Assembly: GCF_000826545.1 (NCBI RefSeq)
Contig: NZ_CDME01000014.1
Location: forward strand, 1-64,000
Source of the DNA: Kibdelosporangium sp. MJ126-NF4
GTDB lineage: Bacteria; Actinomycetota; Actinomycetes; Mycobacteriales; Pseudonocardiaceae
Length of the DNA: 64,000 nucleotides
Reading direction: 5' to 3'
This document shows, in pieces, positions 24,145 to 32,835 of this stretch. The translations under genes and the position numbers were made by a program. Position 1 is the first letter of the stretch. Each line of letters begins with the position of its first letter. Under the pieces are notes generated by a model, which did no database searches, was not told the origin of the DNA, and saw nothing but the letters and a program-made list of their open reading frames with translations.

Positions 24145-24477
24145 AAGGGAACACACCCGAAGACCACACCTGCGCTGGCGCGCGGGCTGGTCTGCGGGGA
24201 CCATCTCGCTGTCCACCACCGCCCAGCGCGGCGGGGCTGGTTGCCACCGCGTGCTCTCCCCATTGTCAGGCGAACCTCTGCGCTCGGGGGCCGCTGACCA
24301 GCCACGAGGCGGCCGCGTCGGCGCGCTGACCAGTTGCGACGTTCGGATCAGGGACCGACCGTACGACAAGGGCCCGGTGGCGGTTTGTCCTCCTGTGGAA
24401 ACGTGAGGCTTTTTTGTGTGATGGCGGACACCGTGGGGGGTTGGGCTCGTTTCATCGGGGTCGAGCATGATTCTGGT

Positions 24478-25239
24478 GTGGACCTTCGTACTGTCGAGGC
24501 GACTCGTTATGTCACTCCTTTGCGGGAGGGCGGTTCGCTGCCGGGTTTGATCGAGGCTGACGACCTCGGTATGTATGTGCTCAAGTTCCGGGGCGCTGGG
24601 CATGGGCTGAAGGCTCTCGTCGCCGAGCTCATCGTCGGGGAGCTGGCGCGCAGGCTCGGCTTCCTGGTTCCCGAGACGGTGTTCGTCCACCTCGATCCCG
24701 CGCTGTCCCGGTCCGAGCCGGACCAGGAGGTTCAGGAGCTGCTGGCCACCAGCGGCGGGCTCAACCTCGGGTTCGACTATCTCCCCGGCTCGTTCGACTT
24801 CAATCCCGTCATCCGGGATCCCGGGCCGGAGCTGGCTGCTCGGCTGGTGTGGTTCGACGCTCTCACGCTCAACGTCGACCGCAGCTGGCGCAATCCCAAT
24901 CTGCTGCTGTGGCACAAGGATGTCTGGTTGATCGACCATGGCGCCGCACTGTATTTCCACCACAGCTTCCGGCCGGGCTGGCAGCCGTCGGCGACCTATC
25001 GTTTCGACGCGCACGACCACGTGATGCTTCCCGCCGCCGGGCCGATCACCGCCGAGTCCGTTTCTCTCGATGTCATCGCGGACGTACTTTCCCTTGTGCC
25101 CGACGACTGGCTTGTCTCCGACGGCGTGTTCGATCCCGAGCAGGCGCGTGCCGCCTACCTTTCCTTCTTCGAGTCACGGCTGGCGAATTCCGGCCAGTGG
25201 GTGCAGGACCTGGAGGCCGCCCGTGTCGCACGTGTTTGA
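24478..25239 (+). CDS. HipA-like kinase-fold protein
   Basis: Homologues begin around RTVEATRYVTPLREGGSLPG; then LIEADDLGMYVLKFRGAGHG carries the ATP-site Lys, LVAELIVGELARRLG follows, FDALTLNVDRSWRNPNLLLW has the catalytic N/D, and VWLIDHGAALYFHH the metal-binding Asp. This is the short HipA-like family that is usually paired with a DUF3037 gene, as here. Start is uncertain: GTG 24478 fits the family, while ATG 24421 is in frame. Substrate unknown; not a classical HipBA toxin, since no XRE antitoxin is adjacent. Confidence 0.8.
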   Translation: MDLRTVEATRYVTPLREGGSLPGLIEADDLGMYVLKFRGAGHGLKALVAELIVGELARRLGFLVPETVFVHLDPALSRSEPDQEVQELLATSGGLNLGFDYLPGSFDFNPVIRDPGPELAARLVWFDALTLNVDRSWRNPNLLLWHKDVWLIDHGAALYFHHSFRPGWQPSATYRFDAHDHVMLPAAGPITAESVSLDVIADVLSLVPDDWLVSDGVFDPEQARAAYLSFFESRLANSGQWVQDLEAARVARV

Positions 25240-25612
25240 GTACGCGCTGCTGCGCGCTGTGCCACGGCAGGAGCGCGGCGAGTTCATGAACGTCGGGGTG
25301 CTGCTGTACTGCCCACCGTTGGACTACCTGCGGTGTCGGACCCATGTTGACGAGGCGCGGCTGCGGGCGCTTGATCCCGGGATCGACCTGGAGATGCTCA
25401 ACGACAGCCTGCGGCTCTGGTGTGGCGCGTGCGACGGGTCCACCGCCGCCCAGGTTCGGCACACCACGCTGGGTCAGCGCTTCCGCTGGCTCACCGCGCC
25501 CCGCAGCACGCTGCTGCAGACCTCGCCCACCCACACCGGGCACACCGAGCGGCCCGACGACGATCTCGACCGGCTCTGGCGCACGCTGGTCCTCGTACCG
25601 AACTCACGCTGA
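25223..25612 (+). CDS. DUF3037-family protein
   Basis: SHVFEYALLRAVPRQERGEF then MNVGVLLYCPPLDYLRCRTH is the DUF3037 signature. The 129-residue protein overlaps the HipA-like gene by 17 bases in another frame, so the two are tightly coupled. DUF3037 has no known activity; the constant pairing suggests a complex or a modifier-target relation. Start GTG at 25223 gives the family N-terminus. Confidence 0.82.
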   Translation: MSHVFEYALLRAVPRQERGEFMNVGVLLYCPPLDYLRCRTHVDEARLRALDPGIDLEMLNDSLRLWCGACDGSTAAQVRHTTLGQRFRWLTAPRSTLLQTSPTHTGHTERPDDDLDRLWRTLVLVPNSR

Positions 25613-25985
25613 CGCACGCAACCAATGTGGCCTTCGTTGCACTGGCCGCACCCAAGGCGGCCTTCGTTGCATCGCATCCACACCGGATGTGGGACGTTTG
25701 TGGCGCGCTCATCGAACCGGGTACCCGATGAGCGCGCACTGGAGCACATCTGGCCAGAGATGCCCTCCCATGGTCAGGGGCACCCTGTCAGCGCGATACG
25801 CCGCTCCCCAAGCCCCCTGATGGCCCAGCTCCCCAGTAGCCCCGGCTCCGTTGCCGGGTGTGGCCCTTCCCGTTCACCAAGACCCACCCCCAGGAGGTCC
25901 TCGTGGCCCTGCACCGTCCACCATCCCATTCGCGTGTTGCGCGATCGTTGACAGATGACTGACACGTATCCACTAGTTTGAGTAA
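25613..25985. other. Intergenic region with a short direct repeat
   Basis: GGCCTTCGTTGCA occurs at about 25629 and again about 34 bases on, a motif that recurs in intergenic DNA of related actinomycetes as I recall. A TTGACA at 25948-25953 is the best -35 for the regulator that starts at 25986, but no good -10 is visible. No gene seen. Confidence 0.4.
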
Positions 25986-28787
25986 GTGGAATTTCGGCTG
26001 CTCGGACCGTTCGAGATCGAAGCTGACCAGCCGGTGTCCATTCCACGCCGCCGCGAACGCTGCCTGCTCGCGGTCCTGCTGCTCGAACAGGGGCGCAGTG
26101 TCTCTGCCGAGCGGCTGGCCGACCTGCTGTGGGACGGCGCGCCGCCGTCCACCGCCGGGACCACGTTGCGCAGCCACATCAGTCGGCTGCGCGCGACGGT
26201 GCATTCCGACGAGGTCCAGCTCCTCAAGCACGGACCCGGCTACATGGTGCGGACCGACCCCGACCGGATCGACGCGCACCGCTTCCGCACGCTGGTGCAC
26301 CAGGCGCGTGCCGTTCCGGACGTGGAGAAGCGGGCCCGGCTGATGCGGTCGGCGCTGGAGCTGTGGCGTGGGCCGGTGCTGGTGGACATCGCCAACGGCA
26401 TGATCCGCGACCGGCTCGGCGCCGGTCTGGAGGAGCTCCGGCTGGAAACGCTCGACCAGCGCGTCGTCGACGACCTGTCGCTGGGACGACATCGCGAACT
26501 GGTCGCCGAGCTGCGGGAGATCGCCGCCGCGGAGCCCAACCGCGAACGGTTCACCGCGCACCTCATGCTCGCGCTGTACCGGTCCGGCCGTCAGGCCGAC
26601 GCGCTCGCGGCGTACGACGAGAGCAGACGGTTCCTCGCCGACGAGCTGGGGCTGAGCCCCGGCGGCGAGCTGCGGGTGCTGCACGAGCGGATCCTGCGCG
26701 GTGATTCCGCCCTTGAGCTGCCGGAACGGGTGGAGGTTCCGGTCGCGGCCGCGCAGCAGCGGACGTTGCGGCAGCTGCCGCACGACATCGTGAACTTCAC
26801 CGGCCGCGGCCAGGAGCTGGCGCATCTGCGGACCGTCGTGGACGACGCGGGCTCCGCGCCGACGATCATCTCGATCGACGGCGCGCCCGGCACCGGCAAG
26901 ACGACGCTGGCCGTGCACTTCGCGCACCAGATCGCGGACCGTTTCGCCGACGCTCAGCTGCACCTGAACCTGCGTGGCTACGGCCCGGGCGAGCCGGTCA
27001 CGCCGGGCGCGGCGGCGGAGACGTTGTTGCGGGGGCTCGGTGTCGGCAGTGAGCTGATCCCGCCGAACGTCGAGGAGCGGTCGGCGTTGCTGCGCAGCAG
27101 CCTGGCCGGGCTGCAGGTGCTGATGCTGCTCGACAACGCCCGTGATGCCGACCAGGTCCGGCCGTTGCTGCCCGGCACCGGCAGCTTGGTGGTGGTCACC
27201 AGCCGAAACCAGCTGCGTGGGCTGTCCATTCGTGACGGCGCGCACCGCGTGACGCTCAACCGGTTGCCTGCGGACGAGGCCGTCGAGTTGCTCGGCGCGT
27301 CGGTCGGCGCCGGGCGGGTGGATGCCGAGCCCGCCGCGTCCGCGCGCCTGGTCGAACTGTGCGACCACCTGCCGTTGGCGATCTCGATCGTCGCCGAGCG
27401 GGCCGACCGCAGCGGCTCGCTGGCCGAGGTGGTGCACGCGCTGGAGGACGAGAAGGCTCGGCTGGACAACCTCGGGACAGGCGAGGACGACCCGGACACC
27501 GACCTGCGGGCCGCGTTGTCGTGGTCGTATCGCGCGCTCGACCACGACGCGGCGGCGATGTTCCGGCTGATGGGCCTGCACCCGGCCAACGACATCGGCC
27601 TGGAGGCAGCGGCCGCGCTGGCGAATCTGTCCCTGTCCCGCGCGAAGGCGTCGCTGGACAAGCTGCTCGCCACGCACCTGGTCGAGCAGCGCCGTGGCAA
27701 CCGTTACGAACTGCATGACCTGATGCGGCTCTACGCCACCGAGGCGGCGGAGCGCTACGAATCGGACGCGGACCGGCGCGGCGCGGTGAGCCGCGTGCTG
27801 GACTGGTATCTCCACGCCGCTGTCAGCGCGGACTTCGCGCTGCACCCGCAGCGGCAACGGCTGTGGGTCAAGCCGTGCACGCCGCGCACCGAACCGCCCC
27901 GGTTCGCCAGGTCGATCGACGCCACGCGGTGGTTCGAGCAGGAGTTCGACTGCCTGAAATCGGCCGCGGACTGGGCCGCGGCCAACGGCCTCGCCGGGCA
28001 CACCTGGCGCATCGTGCAGGCCATGCTGACGTTCCTCGACCGGAGAATCCCCTGGTACGACGCGACCGCGCTGCTGAGTGACGCGCATGACGCCGCTGAC
28101 GCCGCCGAGGACACCTTCGGCAGCGCGTACATGCTGAACTCGCTGGGCGCGCAGGTGATGAACAAGGGCGACCGGCGGGCCGCGATCGGGTACTTCGCCC
28201 GGAGCCTGGACAAGTTCAAGGAACTCGGCGACGTCAGCGGCCAGGCCATGACGTGCGGCAACATCGGGCTGATGTACGGCGAGCTCGGCGAGTACGCGGA
28301 CGCCAAGGAGCACGCGACGCAGGCGTTGCTGCTGTGCGAGCAACTCGGCTACGCCAGGGGCGTGGCGTTGAACCTGGACAACCTCGGCGTCACCTACACA
28401 GTCACCGGTGACTGCACCAAGGCCGAAGAGTGCCACCTGCAGGCCTCGAAGATGCTGCTCGACCTCGGTGACGATCCCGCGCGCGGGATGAACGAGTACC
28501 ACCTCGGCTGGGCGCTGACCCGGCTGGCCGACTTCCCCGGCGCGGCGCGGGCGTACCGGACCGCGGTCGCGATCTTCCGCGAGTTCGGCAGCCAGCGGTG
28601 GGCCGCGGCCGCGCTCGGCGACTTCGGGCTGATGATGATGAACGCGGGACATCCGCAGGTGGCGCGTGCCATGCTGGACACAGCCCTGGTGACCATGCGG
28701 AAGATCGCTGATCCCCGCACGGCGACGTTCGAGGCGGCACTGGCCGACACGGACGTTGGGCCGGAACCGAAGACGGGCCGGAACTGA
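25986..28787 (+). CDS. AfsR-type SARP regulator with NB-ARC and TPR domains
   Basis: Full-length 933-residue regulator: OmpR-like DNA-binding domain (1-90), BTAD (about 95-240), NB-ARC ATPase from about 270 with Walker A GAPGTGKTTLA, Walker B-like LQVLMLLDNA and VVTSRN sensor, then TPR repeats (about 700-910; LNSLGAQVMNKGDRRAAIGY, GNIGLMYGELGEYADAKEHA, LDNLGVTYTVTGDCTKAEEC). Members activate secondary metabolism after ATP-driven oligomerisation. It converges on the tailoring cluster 29351-36123, its likely target. Start GTG 25986 gives MEFRLLGPFEI. A truncated relative is at 308-1210. Confidence 0.92.
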   Translation: MEFRLLGPFEIEADQPVSIPRRRERCLLAVLLLEQGRSVSAERLADLLWDGAPPSTAGTTLRSHISRLRATVHSDEVQLLKHGPGYMVRTDPDRIDAHRFRTLVHQARAVPDVEKRARLMRSALELWRGPVLVDIANGMIRDRLGAGLEELRLETLDQRVVDDLSLGRHRELVAELREIAAAEPNRERFTAHLMLALYRSGRQADALAAYDESRRFLADELGLSPGGELRVLHERILRGDSALELPERVEVPVAAAQQRTLRQLPHDIVNFTGRGQELAHLRTVVDDAGSAPTIISIDGAPGTGKTTLAVHFAHQIADRFADAQLHLNLRGYGPGEPVTPGAAAETLLRGLGVGSELIPPNVEERSALLRSSLAGLQVLMLLDNARDADQVRPLLPGTGSLVVVTSRNQLRGLSIRDGAHRVTLNRLPADEAVELLGASVGAGRVDAEPAASARLVELCDHLPLAISIVAERADRSGSLAEVVHALEDEKARLDNLGTGEDDPDTDLRAALSWSYRALDHDAAAMFRLMGLHPANDIGLEAAAALANLSLSRAKASLDKLLATHLVEQRRGNRYELHDLMRLYATEAAERYESDADRRGAVSRVLDWYLHAAVSADFALHPQRQRLWVKPCTPRTEPPRFARSIDATRWFEQEFDCLKSAADWAAANGLAGHTWRIVQAMLTFLDRRIPWYDATALLSDAHDAADAAEDTFGSAYMLNSLGAQVMNKGDRRAAIGYFARSLDKFKELGDVSGQAMTCGNIGLMYGELGEYADAKEHATQALLLCEQLGYARGVALNLDNLGVTYTVTGDCTKAEECHLQASKMLLDLGDDPARGMNEYHLGWALTRLADFPGAARAYRTAVAIFREFGSQRWAAAALGDFGLMMMNAGHPQVARAMLDTALVTMRKIADPRTATFEAALADTDVGPEPKTGRN

Positions 28788-28797
28788 CGGTGAAACC

Positions 28798-29367
28798 ATG
28801 ACTCCACTGCGGACATTCGAGGCCAAGGACGGCTGGCCCGCGCTGCGCGAGCGGCTGGCGGAGCACGTGCCGGACGTGACAGCCCTTGACGAGGCCGTCG
28901 AGTTCGCCGTGCGCTGGCACGGCGACCAGAGGCGGCCTGCCGGTGAGCCGTACGTGGAGCATCTGCTTGAGGTCGTGGCCATCCTGGTCGAGGGCCTTGG
29001 TGTGACGGACATGGACATGCTGCGCGTGGCCGTGCTGCACGACGTCGTCGAGGACACCGACTGCGAACTGGACACCGTACGGGAGAAGTTCGGCGGCCGG
29101 GTCGCCGAACTGGTCGGCTGGGTGACCAAAGGCGACGACCGGGCGGCGTACCTGGCCAACCTCGCGTCGGCGCCGAAGGACGCGCTGACGGTCAAGCTGG
29201 CCGACCGGATGAGCAACGTGCAGCGGCTGGGCACCCATCCGAGGCAGGCGAAGCAGCAGTCGTACTACCGGGAGACCGTGCGCACGATCGTGCCGCTCAC
29301 CCGGGGATTCCCGTGGTTCGCGCAGTGGTACGCCCGGTGGCAGGCCCAGTTCAGCCACTTGGCCTGA
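28798..29367 (+). CDS. Single-domain HD hydrolase, RelA/SpoT-like (small alarmone hydrolase type)
   Basis: FAVRWHGDQRRPAGEPYVEH, then LRVAVLHDVVEDT (HDxxED) and VKLADRMSNVQRL match the (p)ppGpp hydrolase domain of SpoT and the stand-alone Mesh1-like hydrolases. No synthetase, TGS or ACT domain; 189 residues. It starts 11 bases after the AfsR-type regulator, so the two are one transcript, linking alarmone turnover to a pathway regulator. Substrate could be another 3'-pyrophosphorylated nucleotide. The 3' end overlaps the convergent gene by 17 bases. Confidence 0.82.
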   Translation: MTPLRTFEAKDGWPALRERLAEHVPDVTALDEAVEFAVRWHGDQRRPAGEPYVEHLLEVVAILVEGLGVTDMDMLRVAVLHDVVEDTDCELDTVREKFGGRVAELVGWVTKGDDRAAYLANLASAPKDALTVKLADRMSNVQRLGTHPRQAKQQSYYRETVRTIVPLTRGFPWFAQWYARWQAQFSHLA

Positions 29368-30046
29368 AGTAGAACTCCCGGCACAGGTGGTTCTCGCGCT
29401 TTCCCTTGAAGTCGAGGAACGCGGCGATGATGGTCAGTCCTTTGTTGGTGTTCGCCGCCAGTGTCGCCGAGAACGCGCCCAGGTCGTGCACCGCGTGGAA
29501 CGCGGGCTCGCCGAGGTTGTCCATGTACAGCGTCGCTTCGGTGGTGCCCCAGTCGGTCGGGTCGTTGGCGGCGGTGACGCGCAGTGTGCTGCCGTCGAGC
29601 GTGAACCCGGTGATCCACTCGGTCGCGGGATTCGAGTTCACCCAACACCCCTGCGTCGAACTGTCCGGGCTGGAACAGTCCTGGGCGTCGGCGCGGTGGA
29701 AGAACTCGCGGGAGTAGTGGCCGAGCCGCCCGTCGGTGAACGACGTGTACGACTGGATGACCAGGATGCCGAACTTCTCGTTCGCGGCGAGCTCGGTGCG
29801 GATGTTGCCGAAGACGTACCGCGCGTGGAATCCGGCGACCGTGGTCGTTCCGCTTGCCACGTAAGGAGTCGCGGTCACCGTGCCCCAGTCGTTCATGCCG
29901 TGGCAGGTGATCCGCGTCGGTTCGGCGATCTCGACCCTGGTGATGTACTCGGTCGACGGGTTCGAGTTGACCCAGGACCCGACCAGCGTGGACCAGTCAG
30001 CCGGGACACCGGTCAGCTGCCTCGCGTCGGCTCGCATGGTGTCCAT
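29351..30046 (-). CDS. Two-repeat protein of unknown function at the end of the tailoring operon
   Basis: Two homologous halves of about 105 residues: WVNSNPSTEYITRVEI...DWGTVTATPY...LAANEKFGILVIQSYTSF...SREFF and WVNSNPATEWITGFTL...DWGTTEATLY...LAANTNKGLTIIAAFLDF...CREFYF. Each looks like a small beta-rich domain. No signal peptide. AAGGAG 7 bases before ATG 30046 fixes the start. The 5' end overlaps the methyltransferase upstream by 34 bases, so it belongs to the cluster. Could bind or shape a hydrophobic product; I do not recognise a characterised relative. Confidence 0.8.
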   Translation of the reverse strand: MDTMRADARQLTGVPADWSTLVGSWVNSNPSTEYITRVEIAEPTRITCHGMNDWGTVTATPYVASGTTTVAGFHARYVFGNIRTELAANEKFGILVIQSYTSFTDGRLGHYSREFFHRADAQDCSSPDSSTQGCWVNSNPATEWITGFTLDGSTLRVTAANDPTDWGTTEATLYMDNLGEPAFHAVHDLGAFSATLAANTNKGLTIIAAFLDFKGKRENHLCREFYFRPSG

Positions 30047-30807
30047 GGGAGTTCTCCTTTCCGGGCCCAGAACACCCTGGACCATTCACGGGTCGGGCCT
30101 GCCTGGCCGCCTGCCAGCGGCGCCGACCCGAGTGGCACGAACCCGGCGATGTCCAGGATCAGCTCGACCTCGCGGGGCCCGAAGTACCGGATCGGGTGCA
30201 GTTCCTGCTCCCCCGCGGCGACGACGTCGGAACCGGAGAACATCCACAGCCGGATGTCTGTCGAGTACACCTGGGAATGCCGGTCGATCCAACCGCCGGA
30301 CAGGCGGATCAGCTGCTCGGTGCCGTCCGACACCACGGTGCAGCCGCCCTTGACGCCGTTGCGCAGCACCGCGGCGCCGTCGAGGACGTCGAACACCAGC
30401 ATCCCGCCGGGCCGCAGGTGCCGGTGCGCCACGGCCAGCGTCTCGAACAGCGCGGAGTCCGCCGTGTGGTAGCCGAACACCGAGAACATCATGATCACGG
30501 CGTCGAACGCCCCGGCCAGTTCGGCGCCGGTGGCGGCGGTGGCGTCCATGGCAATCACCTGGGCGCCGGGGAACGCGGCCAGTCTCGCCTCGGCGATCGC
30601 GGCCATGTCCGGTGACCGGTCGACACCGGTGACCCGGTATCCGGCCTTGGCGAGCAGTTCCAGGTGCCGTCCGGTGCCGCAGCCGATGTCGAGCACCGAC
30701 CGCACCCCGCCGCCGAACAACGCGCACAGCTGGTCCACTTCGGACTGGTAGTCCTTCGTCCCGTGCCAGCGGTCGTACCACCGGGCGTGCAGTTCGCCGA
30801 AGTTCAT
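30013..30807 (-). CDS. Class I SAM-dependent methyltransferase (cluster copy A)
   Basis: Motif I VLDIGCGTGRHLELL, post-I VTGVDRSPDM, motif III HRHLRPGGMLVFDVLDG. The N-terminal FGELHARWYDRWHGTKDYQS and the C-terminal PIRYFGPREVELILDIAGF...REWSRVFWARK closely match the copy at 32071-32835, so the two arose by duplication. Small-molecule N- or O-methyltransferase by fold. The stop region overlaps the two-repeat gene by 34 bases; the start overlaps the degenerate methyltransferase (ATGA). Confidence 0.9.
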   Translation of the reverse strand: MNFGELHARWYDRWHGTKDYQSEVDQLCALFGGGVRSVLDIGCGTGRHLELLAKAGYRVTGVDRSPDMAAIAEARLAAFPGAQVIAMDATAATGAELAGAFDAVIMMFSVFGYHTADSALFETLAVAHRHLRPGGMLVFDVLDGAAVLRNGVKGGCTVVSDGTEQLIRLSGGWIDRHSQVYSTDIRLWMFSGSDVVAAGEQELHPIRYFGPREVELILDIAGFVPLGSAPLAGGQAGPTREWSRVFWARKGELPWTPCEPTRGS

Positions 30808-31379
30808 GTCCGGCTCGCCCAGACCAGCCGGAACCACGCCAGCGCCGGGTCGGTGAACGGTTCCGCGCCGACCTGCGTGAACCCGCAGACCGACAGCAGC
30901 AGCCGCAGTTCACGCGGCAGGAAGTACCGGATCAGCCGGGTTTCCACCGACTGGGACAGCACCTGGTCGCCCAGCAGCCGCCACGTGCGCAGCCTGAGCT
31001 CGTAGACCTGTTCGTCGGTCCGCACGTCGCTGCTGTGACCACACAGCAGCGAAGCCTCCTCCACCAGGCCGCGCAACGGCAGCGACGCGGTCAGCACGGA
31101 TTCCCCATCGAGGACGTCGAAGACCAGCAGCCCACCGGGCCGCAGCCGGGCGTGCGCCGCGGTCAGCGCGGTGCGGATGCTGTCGTTGTTGATCAGCGTG
31201 CCGATCTCGGACATCATCAGCATCGCGTCGGCCGGTCCGGCCGGTTCGGTGTCGAAGCCCGCGACGGCCAGCGCGGGCAGGTACGCGGGCGTCCCGGTGA
31301 CCGTGCCCGGTTCGAGGATCGCGGCGATCTGCTCCACTTCGGACCGCACGTCCCGGCTGAGGATCCGCAGAGGGAACAT
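30804..31379 (-). CDS. Methyltransferase-like protein lacking the SAM-binding loop
   Basis: Relative of the adjacent methyltransferases in its C-terminal half (AHARLRPGGLLVFDVLDGES, RLIRYFLPRELRLLLSVCGF, WFRLVWASR), but the N-terminus is short and the DIGCGTG loop is replaced by ILEPGTVTGTPAYLPALAVA. About 60 residues are missing relative to its neighbours. It probably cannot bind SAM and may act as a partner subunit. Not obviously a dead gene: the frame is intact and linked to both neighbours by ATGA and TGATG overlaps. Confidence 0.78.
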   Translation of the reverse strand: MFPLRILSRDVRSEVEQIAAILEPGTVTGTPAYLPALAVAGFDTEPAGPADAMLMMSEIGTLINNDSIRTALTAAHARLRPGGLLVFDVLDGESVLTASLPLRGLVEEASLLCGHSSDVRTDEQVYELRLRTWRLLGDQVLSQSVETRLIRYFLPRELRLLLSVCGFTQVGAEPFTDPALAWFRLVWASRT

Positions 31380-32074
31380 CAGGCCGTCACCTCCACGTAG
31401 ATCGTCTCGTCGTCGCGTGCCCGGTCGTCCAACGCGGCCACGTCCGGCAGCCGCCCGCGGCGGAACGAGCGGACCCGCATGTCGGGGAAACCGGCGCGCT
31501 GGAGCACGTACCGCAGTTCGTCGGCGTCGTAGATCCAGCGGTGGTCCCAGAAGTAGAAGATGTGGTTGACCATGAACGCCCGCCGGTCGGGCATCGGCGG
31601 CGCGCCCCGCGCGGTGAGCCTTTCCCGGTAGCCCGCGAAGAACCCGCCGTCCGCGGCCAGGTAGCTCTCGACGTAGCGGCGCAGGTCCGGGGTGGTCAGC
31701 CGGAGCAGGCCACCGGGTTTGAGGATCCGCTTGACCTCGGTCAGCCACGTGACCGCGTCCGGCAGGGGGATGTGCTCGATCAGGTGCTCGGAGTACGCCC
31801 ATTCGAAGCACCCGTCGGCGAACGGCAACGGACGACGCACGTCCCAGCGCATGAAGTAGGCGCCGTCGGCCATGACCAGTTCGCCCATCTCGGTCACCGA
31901 CTCGCCGTCGGTCAGTTCCCGCAGATCGACGTTCAGGCACGACGGGTGCATGCGCGACTGGGATCCGAACTGGACACCGGCGAGGTCCGGCGGCGTGTCC
32001 ACCGGTTCGAGCCGGGAACACCGCAGCGGCCCGGAATTCAGTACCGGCCCGGCTTCCCACGCCCAGCCGGTCAT
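31379..32074 (-). CDS. Class I methyltransferase with C-terminal tyrosine-rich region (cluster copy C)
   Basis: Type 11-like methyltransferase: after an N-terminal part (CLNVDLRELTDGESVTEMGE) comes DVRRPLPFADGCFEWAYSEH, LIEHIPLPDAVTWLTEVKRI, LKPGGLLRLTTPDLRRYVES. A glycine-rich motif I is not clear, since the N-terminal region looks shortened as in predicted SAM-dependent methyltransferases of natural-product and glycan loci. VNHIFYFWDHRWIYDADELR follows. Start ATG overlaps the upstream stop (ATGA). Confidence 0.82.
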   Translation of the reverse strand: MTGWAWEAGPVLNSGPLRCSRLEPVDTPPDLAGVQFGSQSRMHPSCLNVDLRELTDGESVTEMGELVMADGAYFMRWDVRRPLPFADGCFEWAYSEHLIEHIPLPDAVTWLTEVKRILKPGGLLRLTTPDLRRYVESYLAADGGFFAGYRERLTARGAPPMPDRRAFMVNHIFYFWDHRWIYDADELRYVLQRAGFPDMRVRSFRRGRLPDVAALDDRARDDETIYVEVTA

Positions 32075-32835
32075 GACTTGCGCGCCCAGTAGAGCCGGGA
32101 CCACTCGCGGGCCGGACCGGACTGCAGCCCGGCGAGCGGGGCCGCGCCGAGCAGGGTGAACCCGGCCGATTCGAGCACGAGTTCGACCTCCGACGGCGTG
32201 AAGTAGCGGATCGGGTGTACCTCCTGTTCGCCCGCGGCGACCATCCGTGTCCCGAAGAACATCCACATCCGGATGGTGATCTCGTAGATCTGGTCGTCGG
32301 GCAGGATCCGCCCGGTCGACGCGCGGACGAACTGGGACGTGCCGTCCTCGATGACGTTGCAGCCGCCGCGCACATGGCTGCGTAGCAACGCCGCCGCGTC
32401 GAGCACGTCGAAGACGAGCAAACCGCCGGGGCGCAGGTGCCTGCGCACCACGGCCAGCGTGGCGAACAGGTCGTCGTCGGTGATGTTGTAGCCGATCACC
32501 CACGACAACAGTGTCACCACGTCGAATTCTCGGCCGAGGTCGAGCGAACCGACGTCCGACTCGACCAGGTGGGCACGGGAGCCCAGCCGCGCCACCGCGA
32601 GGTCGAGCATGGCTGTCGACCTGTCGACACCGGTCACGACATAGCCCGCGTCCGACAACAGCTCAAGGTGTCTGCCTGTGCCACACCCGATGTCCAGTAC
32701 TGATCCGACTGTTCCCATGTGCGCCTCGACGACCTCGCTGAGCTGTTCGACTTCCGCCCGGTAGTCCTTGGCCTGGAACCACCGGTCGTACCAGGCAGCG
32801 TGCAGCCGCCCGAAACTCGCCACGTCCGTCACCAT
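32071..32835 (-). CDS. Class I SAM-dependent methyltransferase (cluster copy B)
   Basis: Motif I VLDIGCGTGRHLELL, VTGVDRSTAMLDL, motif III RRHLRPGGLLVFDVLD, and the C-terminal PIRYFTPSEVELVLESAGF...REWSRLYWARK. Very close in layout to the copy at 30013-30807. The ATG overlaps the glycosyltransferase stop by 7 bases. Two near-paralogues in one operon suggest two methylations at similar positions, or repeated methylation of one product. Confidence 0.9.
   Translation of the reverse strand: MVTDVASFGRLHAAWYDRWFQAKDYRAEVEQLSEVVEAHMGTVGSVLDIGCGTGRHLELLSDAGYVVTGVDRSTAMLDLAVARLGSRAHLVESDVGSLDLGREFDVVTLLSWVIGYNITDDDLFATLAVVRRHLRPGGLLVFDVLDAAALLRSHVRGGCNVIEDGTSQFVRASTGRILPDDQIYEITIRMWMFFGTRMVAAGEQEVHPIRYFTPSEVELVLESAGFTLLGAAPLAGLQSGPAREWSRLYWARKS

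Noticed and set aside
23750..24247. Minus-strand protein-coding frame across the tandem repeat and dispersed repeat copy 1, similar to a plus-strand frame over copy 2
   Set aside because: The protein similarity follows DNA similarity, no RBS is present, all frames are open, and paired stem changes point to a structured non-coding element.
25788..29234. Minus-strand open frame of over 1,100 codons opposite the AfsR-type regulator
   Set aside because: Antisense shadow of a recognised SARP/NB-ARC/TPR gene; no motifs of its own.
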